Positions 16,114 to 25,126 of a stretch of DNA of 64,000 bases are shown here, piece after piece. The stretch's first letter is position 1; every line of letters begins with the position of its first letter. A program made the position numbers and the translations under genes. Source of the stretch: Peribacillus frigoritolerans (GTDB taxonomy: Bacteria > Bacillota > Bacilli > Bacillales > DSM-1321); assembly GCF_001636405.1 (NCBI RefSeq), contig NZ_KV440950.1:1635712-1699711 (forward strand), written 5' to 3'. The notes under the pieces were generated by a model. That model did no database searches, had not been told where the DNA came from, and saw nothing but the letters and a program-made list of their open reading frames with translations.

Positions 16114-16158
16114 TTGACACAGTATTACTGGGATGATATAAATGCATGTGCATGCATT
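16114..16158 (+). promoter_or_regulatory. SigA promoter of namA with an overlapping palindrome
   Basis: TTGACA (16114-16119), 17-bp spacer, TATAAA (16137-16142). A perfect palindrome AATGCATG-TG-CATGCATT (16141-16158) covers the expected transcription start. A repressor bound there would block initiation. No regulator gene lies alongside. Confidence 0.75.
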
Positions 16159-16178
16159 ATATAAAAAGGAGATGAAGA

Positions 16179-17210
16179 ATGATGAATGATTTATTTTCAC
16201 CTTATCGCATAAAAGAACTTGAACTTAAAAATAGGATCGTCATGCCGCCGATGTGCCAATACTCCGTCGAAGCCGAAGATGGTATACCAACGAACTGGCA
16301 CCAGCAACATTATGTAAGCAGGGCAGTTGGAGGCACGGGGTTAATAATAGTGGAAATGACCGATGTGGAGCCTGATGGGCGCATTTCGAATCGCGATCTT
16401 GGATTATGGTCCGACGATCAAATTGGTGCTTTCTCCAACATCGTTAAGGAAGTTCATCAATACGGTGCAAAAATCGGGATACAAATTGCCCATGCAGGCC
16501 GTAAAGCGGAGGATGCGGAACCGCCGGTGGCACCCTCAGCCATTGCGTTTGATGAAACGTACAAAACCCCAAGAGCTTTAGAAACGGAAGAAGTGAAGGA
16601 AATGGTCGATAAATTCCGGGCATCGGCCAGAAGGGCAGTTCAAGCAGGATTTGACGTAATCGAATTACATGGTGCACACGGGTATTTAATCCACCAATTC
16701 ACATCACCGCTTACGAATAAACGTGATGACGAATATGGAAGAGACCTGACTAAATTCGGAGTGGAAGTCATTAAAGCAGTGAAAAGCGAAATGCCTGCCG
16801 ACATGCCTTTAATCATGCGCATTTCTGCAAAAGAATACGTTGAAGGCGGATATGGTATTGAAGAAAGCATTGCATTTTCACAAGTCTTTAAAGAAGCAGG
16901 CGTCGATATGTTCCATGTAAGCTCTGGAGGAGAAGGCCCGATTGGAGCAGGCGGAAGACCTGGTACCCATGCCAGCTATCAAACTCCGTTGGCCAGGGAA
17001 ATCAAAAAAGCTTTGGATATTCCGGTGATTGCTGTAGGTAGATTAGATGATCCGATTCTTGCAAATTCAATCATTGGCAATGAAGAAGCGGATTTGGTCG
17101 CTGTCGGCAGAGGAATGCTGCGAAACCCTTATTGGGCACTTGAAGCATCCAAAGCTTTGAATATAAAAACGGAGATCCCTAAACAATATCAACTGGGATT
17201 CAAGCATTGA
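16179..17210 (+). CDS. namA: NADPH dehydrogenase, old yellow enzyme (YqjM/NamA)
   Basis: An FMN-dependent ene-reductase of 343 residues acting on alpha,beta-unsaturated carbonyls, nitroesters and nitroaromatics. With the first ATG as start, Cys26 (PPMCQYS) and His164/His167 (HGAHGYL) fall exactly at the YqjM active-site numbering. LIMRISAKEYVEGG and VAVGRGMLRNPYW complete the barrel. AAGGAG lies seven bases upstream. It stands alone, with a strong promoter carrying a palindromic operator and a terminator downstream. Inducible expression by electrophiles is a fair inference from the family. Confidence 0.95.
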   Translation: MMNDLFSPYRIKELELKNRIVMPPMCQYSVEAEDGIPTNWHQQHYVSRAVGGTGLIIVEMTDVEPDGRISNRDLGLWSDDQIGAFSNIVKEVHQYGAKIGIQIAHAGRKAEDAEPPVAPSAIAFDETYKTPRALETEEVKEMVDKFRASARRAVQAGFDVIELHGAHGYLIHQFTSPLTNKRDDEYGRDLTKFGVEVIKAVKSEMPADMPLIMRISAKEYVEGGYGIEESIAFSQVFKEAGVDMFHVSSGGEGPIGAGGRPGTHASYQTPLAREIKKALDIPVIAVGRLDDPILANSIIGNEEADLVAVGRGMLRNPYWALEASKALNIKTEIPKQYQLGFKH

Positions 17211-17221
17211 TACCGATTTTT

Positions 17222-17258
17222 AAAACGCCGGCGAATATTATATTCGCCGGCGTTTTTT
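17222..17258 (+). terminator. Terminator of namA
   Basis: AAAACGCCGGCGAATA / TATTCGCCGGCGTTTTTT, a 15-bp near-perfect stem followed by six Ts. Confidence 0.92.
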
Positions 17259-17367
17259 CATTCAGTGCATGAGGGGATTTGCATTCGCGAATCCATTACG
17301 TGATGTTTGACTGGAAATTTTGCTATAATGAAAAAGATAAATCAAACGATAATTCGAGGTGCTAATT

Positions 17368-17679
17368 ATGGAAGAAATCAAAATCATTACAACGGAAGAA
17401 GTGGAAGCTAAGCTTGAGGCAGGAGAAGCGATGGAACTTGTCGATGTTCGTGAAGACGAAGAAGTGCAAGAGGGAATGATCGAAGGCGCGAAACATATTC
17501 GCATGAATGATATCCCGGCGAACCTTGACTATTTTGATAAAGAAAAAGAATATATCTTTATCTGCCGTTCAGGACGCCGCAGTGAAAATGTATGCCATTA
17601 TCTTCAGGAACAAGGATATAAAGTGGCAAACATGGTTGGCGGAATGCTTGAATGGGACGGCGAAGTCATCGTTAAGTGA
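17368..17679 (+). CDS. Single-domain rhodanese-like protein
   Basis: A 103-residue rhodanese domain. ELVDVREDEE (residues 23-32) and the active-site loop FICRSGRRS with Cys66 are both present. Thiosulfate or persulfide sulfur transfer is the expected chemistry. Size and sequence resemble B. subtilis YtwF. The ATG at 17368 follows GAGGTGCTAATT; the frame also opens three codons earlier but without ribosome-site support. It is monocistronic, between namA and the dehydrogenase at 17946. Confidence 0.9.
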   Translation: MEEIKIITTEEVEAKLEAGEAMELVDVREDEEVQEGMIEGAKHIRMNDIPANLDYFDKEKEYIFICRSGRRSENVCHYLQEQGYKVANMVGGMLEWDGEVIVK

Positions 17680-17817
17680 AGTTCTTCAAAAAGACCTGTT
17701 ACTTTTGTAAGCGTAATCCAAGAATGTGACGGCTTATTTGAATGAAGAAAGAAAAAAGATCATGGTTTGTTCACAATACCGTAAATATGCGGAAAGACGT
17801 GCATATTTGAAGGCGTG

Positions 17818-17855
17818 AAAAAAAGAGTCCTTTCATCATGAAAGGACTCTTTTTT
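17818..17855 (+). terminator. Terminator upstream of the dehydrogenase gene
   Basis: AAAAGAGTCCTTTCAT / ATGAAAGGACTCTTTTTT, a stem of about 15 bp with T-run. It lies 140 bp after the rhodanese gene. Confidence 0.9.
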
Positions 17856-17945
17856 CTATATGAACCTCACTTACGGGGATGCAAACGTTATATGTTAAAA
17901 TTAGGGTGCCAAAGTCAGAAGATACAGAAAAAGGAGGATTGAAAA

Positions 17946-19028
17946 ATGAATGTTCATAAAATTGCGGTCATTGCGGGTGATGGAATTGGCCCTGAGGTGA
18001 TTAATGAGGGTGTAAAGGTCCTTAAAGAAGTGGCGGCCATTGCCGGTGATTTTTCTTTCCAATTCACCTATTTTCCATGGGGATGTGAATATTACCTTGA
18101 GCACGGCAAAATGCTGCCCGACGATGGATTGGAACAACTGATGAAGTTTGACGCCGTGTATCTGGGGGCTGTCGGTTATCCTGGTGTCCCGGACCATATT
18201 TCCTTACGTGAACTTCTGCTGAAGATCAGAAAGGGATTTGACCAATATGTGAATATTCGACCCGTTAAATTGCTTCAAGGTGCACCCTGTCCATTAAAAG
18301 ACGTGACTCGTGACCAAATCGATATGGTTGTCATTCGTGAAAACAGTGAAGGGGAATATTCCGGTGCAGGTGATTGGCTTTTTAAAGGCAAGCCGGAAGA
18401 AGTCGTCCTGCAGACGGGGGTCTTTTCACGAAAGGGAACCGAGAGGATCATCCGTTATGCTTATGAACTGGCGCGCAAGACGGGAAGGACGCTAACGAGC
18501 ATAAGCAAGGCGAACGCATTGAATTATTCAATGGTTTTTTGGGATCAGGTTTTTGAAGAAATTGGACAGGAGTATCCGGAAGTGGAAACGAATTCCTATC
18601 TGGTCGATGCGGCAAGCATGTATTTTGTCAAACAGCCCGAACGGTTTCAAATCGTTGTCACCTCCAATTTGTTCGGTGACATCATAACGGATTTAGGTGC
18701 TGCCATTGCAGGCGGGATGGGACTGGCGGCCGGTGCCAATTTAAACCCGGAACAGATTTATCCTTCGATGTTCGAACCGATTCATGGTTCAGCCCCGGAT
18801 ATAGCACATCAAGGCATCGCCAATCCACTTGCGGCCATTTGGTCCGCCAGTCAGATTCTCGATTTCTTTGGACATGAGGTTTGGGGTGCGAAAGTGTTGG
18901 ACGTGATTGAACAGGCTCTGGTCGATAAAAAGGTGCTGACTCCTGATATGGGCGGGGCAGCTTCTACAGAGGAAGTCGGGGATGAAGTGGTTAAAATATT
19001 ATCCGCTTTTCAAACAAATCAAGTATAA
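17946..19028 (+). CDS. Tartrate/D-malate-type decarboxylating dehydrogenase
   Basis: A 360-residue member of the isocitrate/isopropylmalate dehydrogenase family. GDGIGPEV near the N-terminus, VVIRENSEGEYSG in the middle, and TSNLFGDIITDLGAAIAGGMGLA for the metal- and NAD-binding region are conserved. SFEPIHGSAPDIA-type residues occur as MFEPIHGSAPDIA. The ENSEGEYSG loop and WGCEYY are those of tartrate dehydrogenase/D-malate dehydrogenase (B. subtilis YcsA) rather than LeuB, which has its own operon with leuA, leuC and leuD. AAGGAGG precedes the ATG. Substrate preference between D-malate and tartrate cannot be decided from sequence. Confidence 0.9.
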   Translation: MNVHKIAVIAGDGIGPEVINEGVKVLKEVAAIAGDFSFQFTYFPWGCEYYLEHGKMLPDDGLEQLMKFDAVYLGAVGYPGVPDHISLRELLLKIRKGFDQYVNIRPVKLLQGAPCPLKDVTRDQIDMVVIRENSEGEYSGAGDWLFKGKPEEVVLQTGVFSRKGTERIIRYAYELARKTGRTLTSISKANALNYSMVFWDQVFEEIGQEYPEVETNSYLVDAASMYFVKQPERFQIVVTSNLFGDIITDLGAAIAGGMGLAAGANLNPEQIYPSMFEPIHGSAPDIAHQGIANPLAAIWSASQILDFFGHEVWGAKVLDVIEQALVDKKVLTPDMGGAASTEEVGDEVVKILSAFQTNQV

Positions 19029-19092
19029 AAATCAAGTGAAAAGGGCATCCTGCACAATAACTATCATTATAGTAAAAGGGCGGGGAGAGCCG

Positions 19093-19278
19093 ATGATACA
19101 AGTGAAATTATTTGATTATGAGCATGAAAAGGATCTAGAGGATGAAATGAACTTTTTCCTGGAAGACATTCGTGATAATCAAATCGTCGATATCAAATAC
19201 AATGTCGCCACTACAGGTGAAGAGGAAGAGGAACAGATCTACTGTTTCAGTGCGATGATCATCTATAAAAAAAAATAA
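19093..19278 (+). CDS. cse60: Sporulation protein Cse60-like
   Basis: A 61-residue acidic protein, MIQVKLFDYEHEKDLEDEMN onward, matching the small sigma-E-controlled Cse60 family of B. subtilis. Function is unknown; it is made in the mother cell in B. subtilis. The ATG at 19093 follows GGGGAGAGCC; a longer open frame begins inside the dehydrogenase gene and is not credible. It starts 64 bp after that gene. I could not define a convincing sigma-E promoter by eye. A terminator follows. Confidence 0.85.
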   Translation: MIQVKLFDYEHEKDLEDEMNFFLEDIRDNQIVDIKYNVATTGEEEEEQIYCFSAMIIYKKK

Positions 19279-19306
19279 AGGCCGGCTGGCCCTATAATCA
19301 ATAATG

Positions 19307-19351
19307 GACTACCTATTGCTTGCTGACGGGCAATCAAAGGTAGTCTTTTTT
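19307..19351 (+). terminator. Terminator of cse60
   Basis: GACTACCT (19307-19314) and AGGTAGTC (19338-19345) with a secondary TTGC/GCAA pairing in the loop, then six Ts. Confidence 0.8.
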
Positions 19352-19392
19352 CCGTTTTGACTTCCTGGAAGGGAGCATGTTCGTTGTGGAAA

Positions 19393-20322
19393 TTAGGACG
19401 ATGTCGCTTCCCCGCCATTGACATGAAGTGTTTGTCCTGTCACAAAACGGGAATCATCAGAGGCGAGATAGACAAAGGTGGGAGCAAGTTCAAATGGCTG
19501 GCCTTGACGCTCCATCGGATTATCGACCTGTGTCACTTCGTCTGCCGAGAAACTTGCCGGGATGAGGGGGGTCCAAAACCTTCCGGGCGCAATGGCGTTC
19601 ACCCGGATGCCTTGATCGACAAGACTGTTTGCCAAGGCACGGGTAAAACCAATGTTGGCCCCTTTAGTCGCCGTATAATCTATTAATTGCTTATTCCCAT
19701 TGAACGTCACGACAGAAGATGTATTAATGATGGAGGACCCAGCTTTTAAATGGGGAAGGGCAGCACGCGTCGTGTAGAAGTGGGAATAGATATTCACTTT
19801 AAAGGTATCATCGAATTGCTCATCCGTAATATCAAGCAAGCTTAATTGCTGAAATTGAATGCCCACATGGTTACAAAGTATATCGAGCTTTCCAAATGTT
19901 TCGATGGTGTCTTCCACGATATCGATGCATTGCTGCTTATCCCTTAAGTCCCCTGGCAGCAGTAAGCAACGTTGCCCAAGCTCTTCAATTCTCGTTTTAG
20001 TCCGATTGGCATCGTCATGTTCATCCAAATAAGCGATGGAAACATCTGCCCCTTCTTTAGCAAAAGCGATGGCAGCCGCAGCGCCAATCCCACTGTCTCC
20101 GCCAGTTATCAATGCGACTTTACCTGTTAATTTCCCGCAGCCCCTATAATTGGGATTTTCGATGATGGGCCTGGGCACCATTAATTTTTCTACACCGGGT
20201 TGGCGAAATTGGCGTTGCTCCGGAACCGTGAGGGGTACGTCTTGATAACGGGTGATCTTCCCATAATTCGGATGCATGGGATAGCTTTTACCGGATGATT
20301 TCTTTTTATTATCTTCTGCCAT
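19393..20322 (-). CDS. SDR family oxidoreductase (general-stress type)
   Basis: A 309-residue short-chain dehydrogenase with an N-terminal extension of about 60 residues ([24 protein letters not shown]) before the Rossmann fold. Such extensions mark the YdaD/YhdF general-stress branch. The cofactor motif is GGDSGIG. The catalytic Ser is in INTSSVV, and Tyr/Lys are in YTATKG. The normal NNAG motif is CNHVG here. I chose the ATG at 20322 because AGGAGGACCCCTC precedes it; the open frame extends 18 codons further without support. Sigma-B control would be expected from the family, but I did not identify the promoter. Confidence 0.88.
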   Translation of the reverse strand: MAEDNKKKSSGKSYPMHPNYGKITRYQDVPLTVPEQRQFRQPGVEKLMVPRPIIENPNYRGCGKLTGKVALITGGDSGIGAAAAIAFAKEGADVSIAYLDEHDDANRTKTRIEELGQRCLLLPGDLRDKQQCIDIVEDTIETFGKLDILCNHVGIQFQQLSLLDITDEQFDDTFKVNIYSHFYTTRAALPHLKAGSSIINTSSVVTFNGNKQLIDYTATKGANIGFTRALANSLVDQGIRVNAIAPGRFWTPLIPASFSADEVTQVDNPMERQGQPFELAPTFVYLASDDSRFVTGQTLHVNGGEATSS

Positions 20323-20469
20323 GAGGGGTCCTCCTAATAAAGAATTTAGTCGGATTACTTTATGATGATCAGGCATATGCCGTGCATGAAGAACATATAT
20401 CGGGACGGGCTCGTTGCCGTGCGGCTCGAATATGCTGAAGGGTAGAAAAAAGTTTTTGGAGGCCTCTAT

Positions 20470-20640
20470 ATGCCATATTATTATAGCGAAGAAGTGAAGT
20501 GGTTATTGGTCGAACAATCGGATGAAAAGGTGGAGTTGTTATATGACTCCAACCCAAATACCTTTGAATTGCCGCTTATTGGACCAAGACCGCCATATTA
20601 TTATAACCCGCGCTATGTGCCGTACTATCCCGTGATTTAA
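20470..20640 (+). CDS. Tyr/Pro-rich small protein
   Basis: A 56-residue frame starting [20 protein letters not shown] and ending [19 protein letters not shown]. The C-terminal third is dominated by Tyr and Pro (PPYYY, PYYP), a composition seen in spore-coat-type proteins. TTGGAGG lies seven bases before the ATG. It is alone between a divergent SDR gene and the MEDS gene. I do not recognise the family; a spore-coat or surface role is inference from composition alone. Confidence 0.6.
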   Translation: MPYYYSEEVKWLLVEQSDEKVELLYDSNPNTFELPLIGPRPPYYYNPRYVPYYPVI

Positions 20641-20869
20641 GAGTGAAGGGAAAATGCATGAAGTGCGGAGTCTGCCGGATTGGGCTGCCTGGGTCTTTTT
20701 AAGAGTGGACTGAAGGCAGCCATAATTCGACTTAACTAAATTCCAGATCTTAACATGTCATTAGGAAAAACTGATTATATTCTTCTATGAATTTTACAAA
20801 CACGGAGATAATGGGTAAAGTTATACATAATACATAGTACGGACTGGTGTATTAAAGGAGAGATTCATT

Positions 20870-21430
20870 TTGGACAATAAAATGAAACAATTAATAGAAA
20901 ATATACAGCAGTCGGATGGTGGCCATATTTTATACTGTTTTAATGAATTGGAGTCATACATTGAAAATGAGGCAACTTTCATCATTACCGGTGTTCAACA
21001 GGGAGACCATATCCTGGTCGTCGAAAACGACCGCATCTTTCCTTTCGTGTACAAGAAATTGCAGCTTCATTTAAATGAGGAGCAATTGGAGCAAGTGCAT
21101 CTTATGAATAATTTTGATTTTTATTGTTTTCATGGAGATTTCCATCCTTCGACGATGGTTGATTATTTCTTGGAAAATATCGATGCATACACTAAACGCA
21201 ATCAGCACGTCCGGACTTGGGGCCATGTTGAATGGGGCCATGACGATCAAGTCAGCTTTGCGATAGGCGAATATGAAAAAGGGATCGACAAATTGATCAA
21301 GGAAAGAGGATTGATTTCTGTATGTGCATACGATGACTGCAGAGTGCCTGCCGAGCTTAAAACAAACTTGATCAAACATCATGGAATCCTGATTACCGAT
21401 GAAAAAATCACGATTTTAGCAAACGGATAG
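20870..21430 (+). CDS. MEDS domain-containing protein
   Basis: A 186-residue protein whose whole length fits the MEDS (DcmR-type sensory) domain: GGHILYCFNELESYIENEATFI at the front, GDHILVVENDR, then WGHVEWG and SVCAYDD. Family members are thought to bind small ligands, possibly modified cofactors. Here no DNA-binding or kinase domain is attached. I chose the TTG at 20870, nine bases after AAAGGAG; the next ATG is too far from that site. The alkyltransferase-like gene follows 18 bp later and is likely co-transcribed. Confidence 0.82.
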   Translation: MDNKMKQLIENIQQSDGGHILYCFNELESYIENEATFIITGVQQGDHILVVENDRIFPFVYKKLQLHLNEEQLEQVHLMNNFDFYCFHGDFHPSTMVDYFLENIDAYTKRNQHVRTWGHVEWGHDDQVSFAIGEYEKGIDKLIKERGLISVCAYDDCRVPAELKTNLIKHHGILITDEKITILANG

Positions 21431-21448
21431 AATAAAGGGGCGAGGTAT

Positions 21449-21763
21449 TTGGAAAGTTTTACTGAACGGGTCATTCATATCATACAACGAATCCCCTCCG
21501 GTAAAGTGATGACATATGGTCAAATAGGACAGCTCGCCGGAAGTCCGCGCGGTGCAAGGCAGGTCGTAAGGATCCTTCATTCTAGCAGTAAAAAACATGA
21601 CCTTCCATGGCACCGGGTGATCAATGCCAAAGGTGAAATCGGCATAAAAGCGGAGGGCGCTGCAGAACACCAGAAGGCGATGCTCGAGAGTGAAGGCATC
21701 ACGTTCACGGGACGGAATACCATTGACCTCGAAGCATATCGATATCATCCAGAAATATTTTAA
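21449..21763 (+). CDS. Alkyltransferase-like (ATL) DNA-binding protein
   Basis: A 104-residue protein of the O6-alkylguanine-DNA alkyltransferase fold. The motif normally PCHR is PWHR here (Trp54 in place of the acceptor cysteine), with MTYGQIGQLAG and GARQVVRIL forming the DNA-recognition helix. ATL proteins bind O6-alkylguanine without repairing it and recruit nucleotide excision repair. The start is TTG at 21449 after GGGGCGAGG. It follows the MEDS gene and precedes a terminator. True Ogt and AdaA enzymes occur separately at 27991-29069. Confidence 0.9.
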   Translation: MESFTERVIHIIQRIPSGKVMTYGQIGQLAGSPRGARQVVRILHSSSKKHDLPWHRVINAKGEIGIKAEGAAEHQKAMLESEGITFTGRNTIDLEAYRYHPEIF

Positions 21764-21890
21764 ACGTATAGCCCGACTAGTAGTGGCGGGTGCGGGTTTG
21801 GTCGAAAAAGTACAGTGAAGTCCAAAACAAGAGCACCTACACCAGAATCAAAGCCTAACGTACACGATGTATAGGCTTGCGAAATCGCAG

Positions 21891-21926
21891 TAAAAGAGGC
21901 TGATCCAAGCGGATCAGCCTCTTTTA
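21891..21926. terminator. Bidirectional terminator
   Basis: TAAAAGAGGCTGATCC / GGATCAGCCTCTTTTA, 16-bp perfect stem around AAGC, between the ATL gene and the convergent ytfP. Confidence 0.9.
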
Positions 21927-21930
21927 CGGA

Positions 21931-23196
21931 TTATGAACGGGCAGACATGGCAGCATTCATGCCGGCGAGCCTGCCGGTTACTAATGCCGATGTGATATTG
22001 TAACCGCCTGTGTATCCGTGTATATCCAGAATTTCACCGCAGAAATACAGTCCGTCCATTAGTTTGGATGCCATTTCTTTTGGATGTATTTCTTTGACGG
22101 ATACGCCGCCGCCCGTTACGAAGGCTTTTTCTAGCGGCTGGGTGCCGTGCACCCCGAATTGGAAGTCCTTGCATAATTCTGCAAAGCGGCGGATTTTTTC
22201 ATTTGATATCGTCGCCCCTTGCTCTTGAAGGTCGATGCCGCTTCGCTCAAGCAGGAAGTGAAGGTATCGTTCAGGAACTAAACCTTTTAAGGTGTTTTTA
22301 ATGGCTTTTTTCGGTTCGGCTTTTATTTCCTTCATGATGTCTTGAAAAACCTCTTCCTTGTTTCGGTCCGGCAGGGCATCGAGTTTCATGGTCACTTCGG
22401 ACAGGTTCCATTTCTTCATCGCTTTCACGACGAATTGGCTGCATCTTAGAACAGCTGGACCGGAGACGCCAAAATGGGTGAAGAGCATATCCATTTTATG
22501 TGTGATCAGGGCCTTGCCCTTTGGGTTAAGGACACTCAATGAAACATCGCGAAGTGCGAGCCCTTGAAGTGTTCGATCTTTAATGAATGTTTCATGGCTA
22601 AGTACGGGAACTTCAGTCGGGAACAATTCGGTAATCGTATGCCCTGCCTTTTTAGCCCATGCGTAGCCGTCTCCGGTTGAACCGGTGTGGGGAACTGATT
22701 TCCCGCCGACTGCAATCACGACTGCATCCGTGTCAATGGTCTGGCCATCTTTTAACCGGACACCGCTGGTTTTTCCATGTTCATAGAGAACTTCCGCAAC
22801 TGGAGAGTTCTTGTAGATCGTTACTTTTAAATTCGACAGGCGCGTCAGAAGGGCATCCACGACGCTTTGCGCTTTATCATTGACAGGAAACATCCGGCCA
22901 TGGTCCTCTTCTTTTAGAGCGACGCCCAATTTTTCAAAGAATTGAATAATGTCCTCATTATTGAACTCTGAGAAAGCACTGTATAGAAATCGCCCGTTTC
23001 CAGGGATATGCTGAATGATTTCATCGATTGAGAGCCTGTTCGTCACGTTGCAGCGTCCGCCGCCCGAGATTGCAAGTTTCCTTCCAAGCTTCTCGCCTTT
23101 ATCCACTAACAATACATGGGCACCTTTTTCCCCGGCTGCTATTGCTGCCATCAATCCGGAAGGACCGCCGCCAATTACCACTACATCATATTTCAA
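21931..23196 (-). CDS. ytfP: HI0933-family flavoprotein YtfP
   Basis: A BaiN/HI0933-type NAD(P)/FAD-dependent oxidoreductase of 421 residues. The FAD dinucleotide motif [13 protein letters not shown] is at the N-terminus. [15 protein letters not shown] and the C-terminal [18 protein letters not shown] are family hallmarks. Sequence follows B. subtilis YtfP closely. I chose the TTG at 23196 because GGTGATC, a 7-base match to the 16S complement, is ideally placed before it; the open frame runs 15 codons further. Physiological substrate unknown. It is divergent from ytgP, as part of the ytfP-ytgP-ytzG neighbourhood. Confidence 0.9.
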   Translation of the reverse strand: MKYDVVVIGGGPSGLMAAIAAGEKGAHVLLVDKGEKLGRKLAISGGGRCNVTNRLSIDEIIQHIPGNGRFLYSAFSEFNNEDIIQFFEKLGVALKEEDHGRMFPVNDKAQSVVDALLTRLSNLKVTIYKNSPVAEVLYEHGKTSGVRLKDGQTIDTDAVVIAVGGKSVPHTGSTGDGYAWAKKAGHTITELFPTEVPVLSHETFIKDRTLQGLALRDVSLSVLNPKGKALITHKMDMLFTHFGVSGPAVLRCSQFVVKAMKKWNLSEVTMKLDALPDRNKEEVFQDIMKEIKAEPKKAIKNTLKGLVPERYLHFLLERSGIDLQEQGATISNEKIRRFAELCKDFQFGVHGTQPLEKAFVTGGGVSVKEIHPKEMASKLMDGLYFCGEILDIHGYTGGYNITSALVTGRLAGMNAAMSARS

Positions 23197-23401
23197 ATTG
23201 ATCACCACTTTATCATTTTCAGTCCCTTCATTATATAGCAAGAGCCCGTCAGATTGCGAATGTAGAAAAAAAGGAATTATTTGTTTGTGTATTATCTTCG
23301 AAAACGATAAACTTGAATGTAGTTTTCTATAGAAAAAATACTTTAATATGATAAGATAAAGAGCGTGTGAAACGTAACTGACAGAGGCAGGAAGGGATTA
23401 G

Positions 23402-25003
23402 ATGTCATCTAAGTTTTTAAAAGGGGCTTTTATATTAACGCTGGGAGCGATCATTTCCAAGATTCTGGGTTTATTTTATGTCATCCCATTTGAACATATG
23501 GTTGGGAATAAAGGGGCTACCCTCTATCAATATGGGTACGTTCCATATACCATTTTCATTAGCTTTGCAACGGCAGGCATGCCGCTTGCAGTATCTAAAT
23601 TCATCTCGAAGTATAATGCGCTCGAGGAATACGCAGTCGGTGAGAAGTTATTTAAATCGAGCCTGAAATTAATGGTAATCACCGGTTTTCTCGCTTTTTT
23701 GATTCTCTATACGATGGCCCCGCTGTTTACTGGAGTCTTTGGGGTCAAGCCGGAAGATGCCGCGGATGTCACGGAGATCATTAGGGCAGTCAGTTTCGCC
23801 TTGATTTTTGTACCGTTCATGAGCATCATCCGCGGCTTCTTTCAAGGGCATGAAGCGATGGAACCAACGGCCATTTCCCAGGTTGTCGAACAAATTGTCC
23901 GCATCGTGTTCCTTCTGGCCGGTGTGTATGTTGTTTTGAATGTCCTTGACGGAGAGTTAGTGAGAGCCATCCAAATAGCTACCTTCGCGGCGACGGTCGG
24001 GGCTGTCGGCGGTTTAGTGGTGTTATTTTGGTATTGGAAAAAACAAAAACCATATTTGGACAGCTTGATGAAGAAAGACAGGGGAACGATGGAAATTTCC
24101 CTGAAGGAGATTTATAAAGAAATATTCCTTTCGTCGATTCCTTTCATATTCGTCGGAATCGCGATGCCAATGTTTCAGTTGGCTGACTTATTGTCTTTCA
24201 ATAAGGCGATGTCGTCGATCGGGCTGCAGCATGTTGCTGAGGATGCACTAGGGGTGTTGAATGTGTATGCCCAGAAGCTTGTCTTGATTCCGATGACGCT
24301 TGCAACCGGGTTTTCGATGGCGCTTCTTCCTTCGGTGACGAAGGCATATGTAAGCGAGGATTCAAATGAGTTCAACCGCCAGCTGAACCAAGCCTTTCAA
24401 ATTTTGTTGTTCATTACGATTCCAGCAGTCGTTGGCATGTCTGTGCTGGCCGATCCAATCTATAGTGCCTTTTACAGCCATGATCCACTTGGAATCAGTG
24501 TCCTGAAGGCATATGCGCCCGTTTCCATCTTGTTTGCACTTTTCTCCGTTTCGGCAGCTGTATTACAAGGGATCAATCAGCAAAAATATACAGTGCTCAG
24601 CCTGCTTGTGGGCTTTTTAATCAAATTGAGCTTGAATATCCCATTGATCAAGTTGTTTGAAACGGAAGGATCCGTTTACGCTACGGCATTCGGCTACTTG
24701 GCTGCCGTGCTGCTGAATTTGTATGTCATTACTTACTTTACTGGATATCGTTACAGCCTTACCATCAGGAGATCTGTTTTAATCACAGTTTTTTCAATAA
24801 TAATGGGACTGGCTGCCTGGGGCATGAACAGTTTACTATCGCTATGGCTTACATCGGAAGGGCGCTTCCAGGCGATTTTGATCGTGGCCGTTTGTGCAAT
24901 TTTTGGAGCGCTCATTTATGCGGCTCTTTCCTTGAAAAGCAAACTTGCCCATCGTTTGTTCGGTGCCCGGATCGATCGGTTAAAAGCTAAATTAGGATTG
25001 TAA
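23402..25003 (+). CDS. ytgP: Lipid II flippase / polysaccharide biosynthesis protein YtgP (MurJ)
   Basis: A MOP-superfamily protein of 533 residues with about 14 membrane helices. FILTLGAIISKILGLFYVIPFE at the N-terminus and FISFATAGMPLAVSKFISKYNA are characteristic of the YtgP/SpoVB group. B. subtilis YtgP is the MurJ-type lipid II flippase, redundant with Amj. GGAAGGGATTAG precedes the ATG. It is divergent from ytfP and followed by ytzG after a terminator hairpin, the same neighbourhood as in B. subtilis. Confidence 0.92.
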   Translation: MSSKFLKGAFILTLGAIISKILGLFYVIPFEHMVGNKGATLYQYGYVPYTIFISFATAGMPLAVSKFISKYNALEEYAVGEKLFKSSLKLMVITGFLAFLILYTMAPLFTGVFGVKPEDAADVTEIIRAVSFALIFVPFMSIIRGFFQGHEAMEPTAISQVVEQIVRIVFLLAGVYVVLNVLDGELVRAIQIATFAATVGAVGGLVVLFWYWKKQKPYLDSLMKKDRGTMEISLKEIYKEIFLSSIPFIFVGIAMPMFQLADLLSFNKAMSSIGLQHVAEDALGVLNVYAQKLVLIPMTLATGFSMALLPSVTKAYVSEDSNEFNRQLNQAFQILLFITIPAVVGMSVLADPIYSAFYSHDPLGISVLKAYAPVSILFALFSVSAAVLQGINQQKYTVLSLLVGFLIKLSLNIPLIKLFETEGSVYATAFGYLAAVLLNLYVITYFTGYRYSLTIRRSVLITVFSIIMGLAAWGMNSLLSLWLTSEGRFQAILIVAVCAIFGALIYAALSLKSKLAHRLFGARIDRLKAKLGL

Positions 25004-25066
25004 GCTGGAAGTTTGATGTGTAAAAAAAAGGGTATTGAATGGTGAATCCCCGATTAAAATATATTG

Positions 25067-25100
25067 GCCTTGCCTGTCATTAAAGTGGGCAAGGCTTTTT
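25067..25100 (+). terminator. Hairpin between ytgP and ytzG
   Basis: GCCTTGCC / GGGCAAGGC followed by five Ts, placed 27 bp before the ytzG start. Confidence 0.75.
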
Positions 25101-25126
25101 ACTGAAAAAGGCTTTAGGAGGAAACG

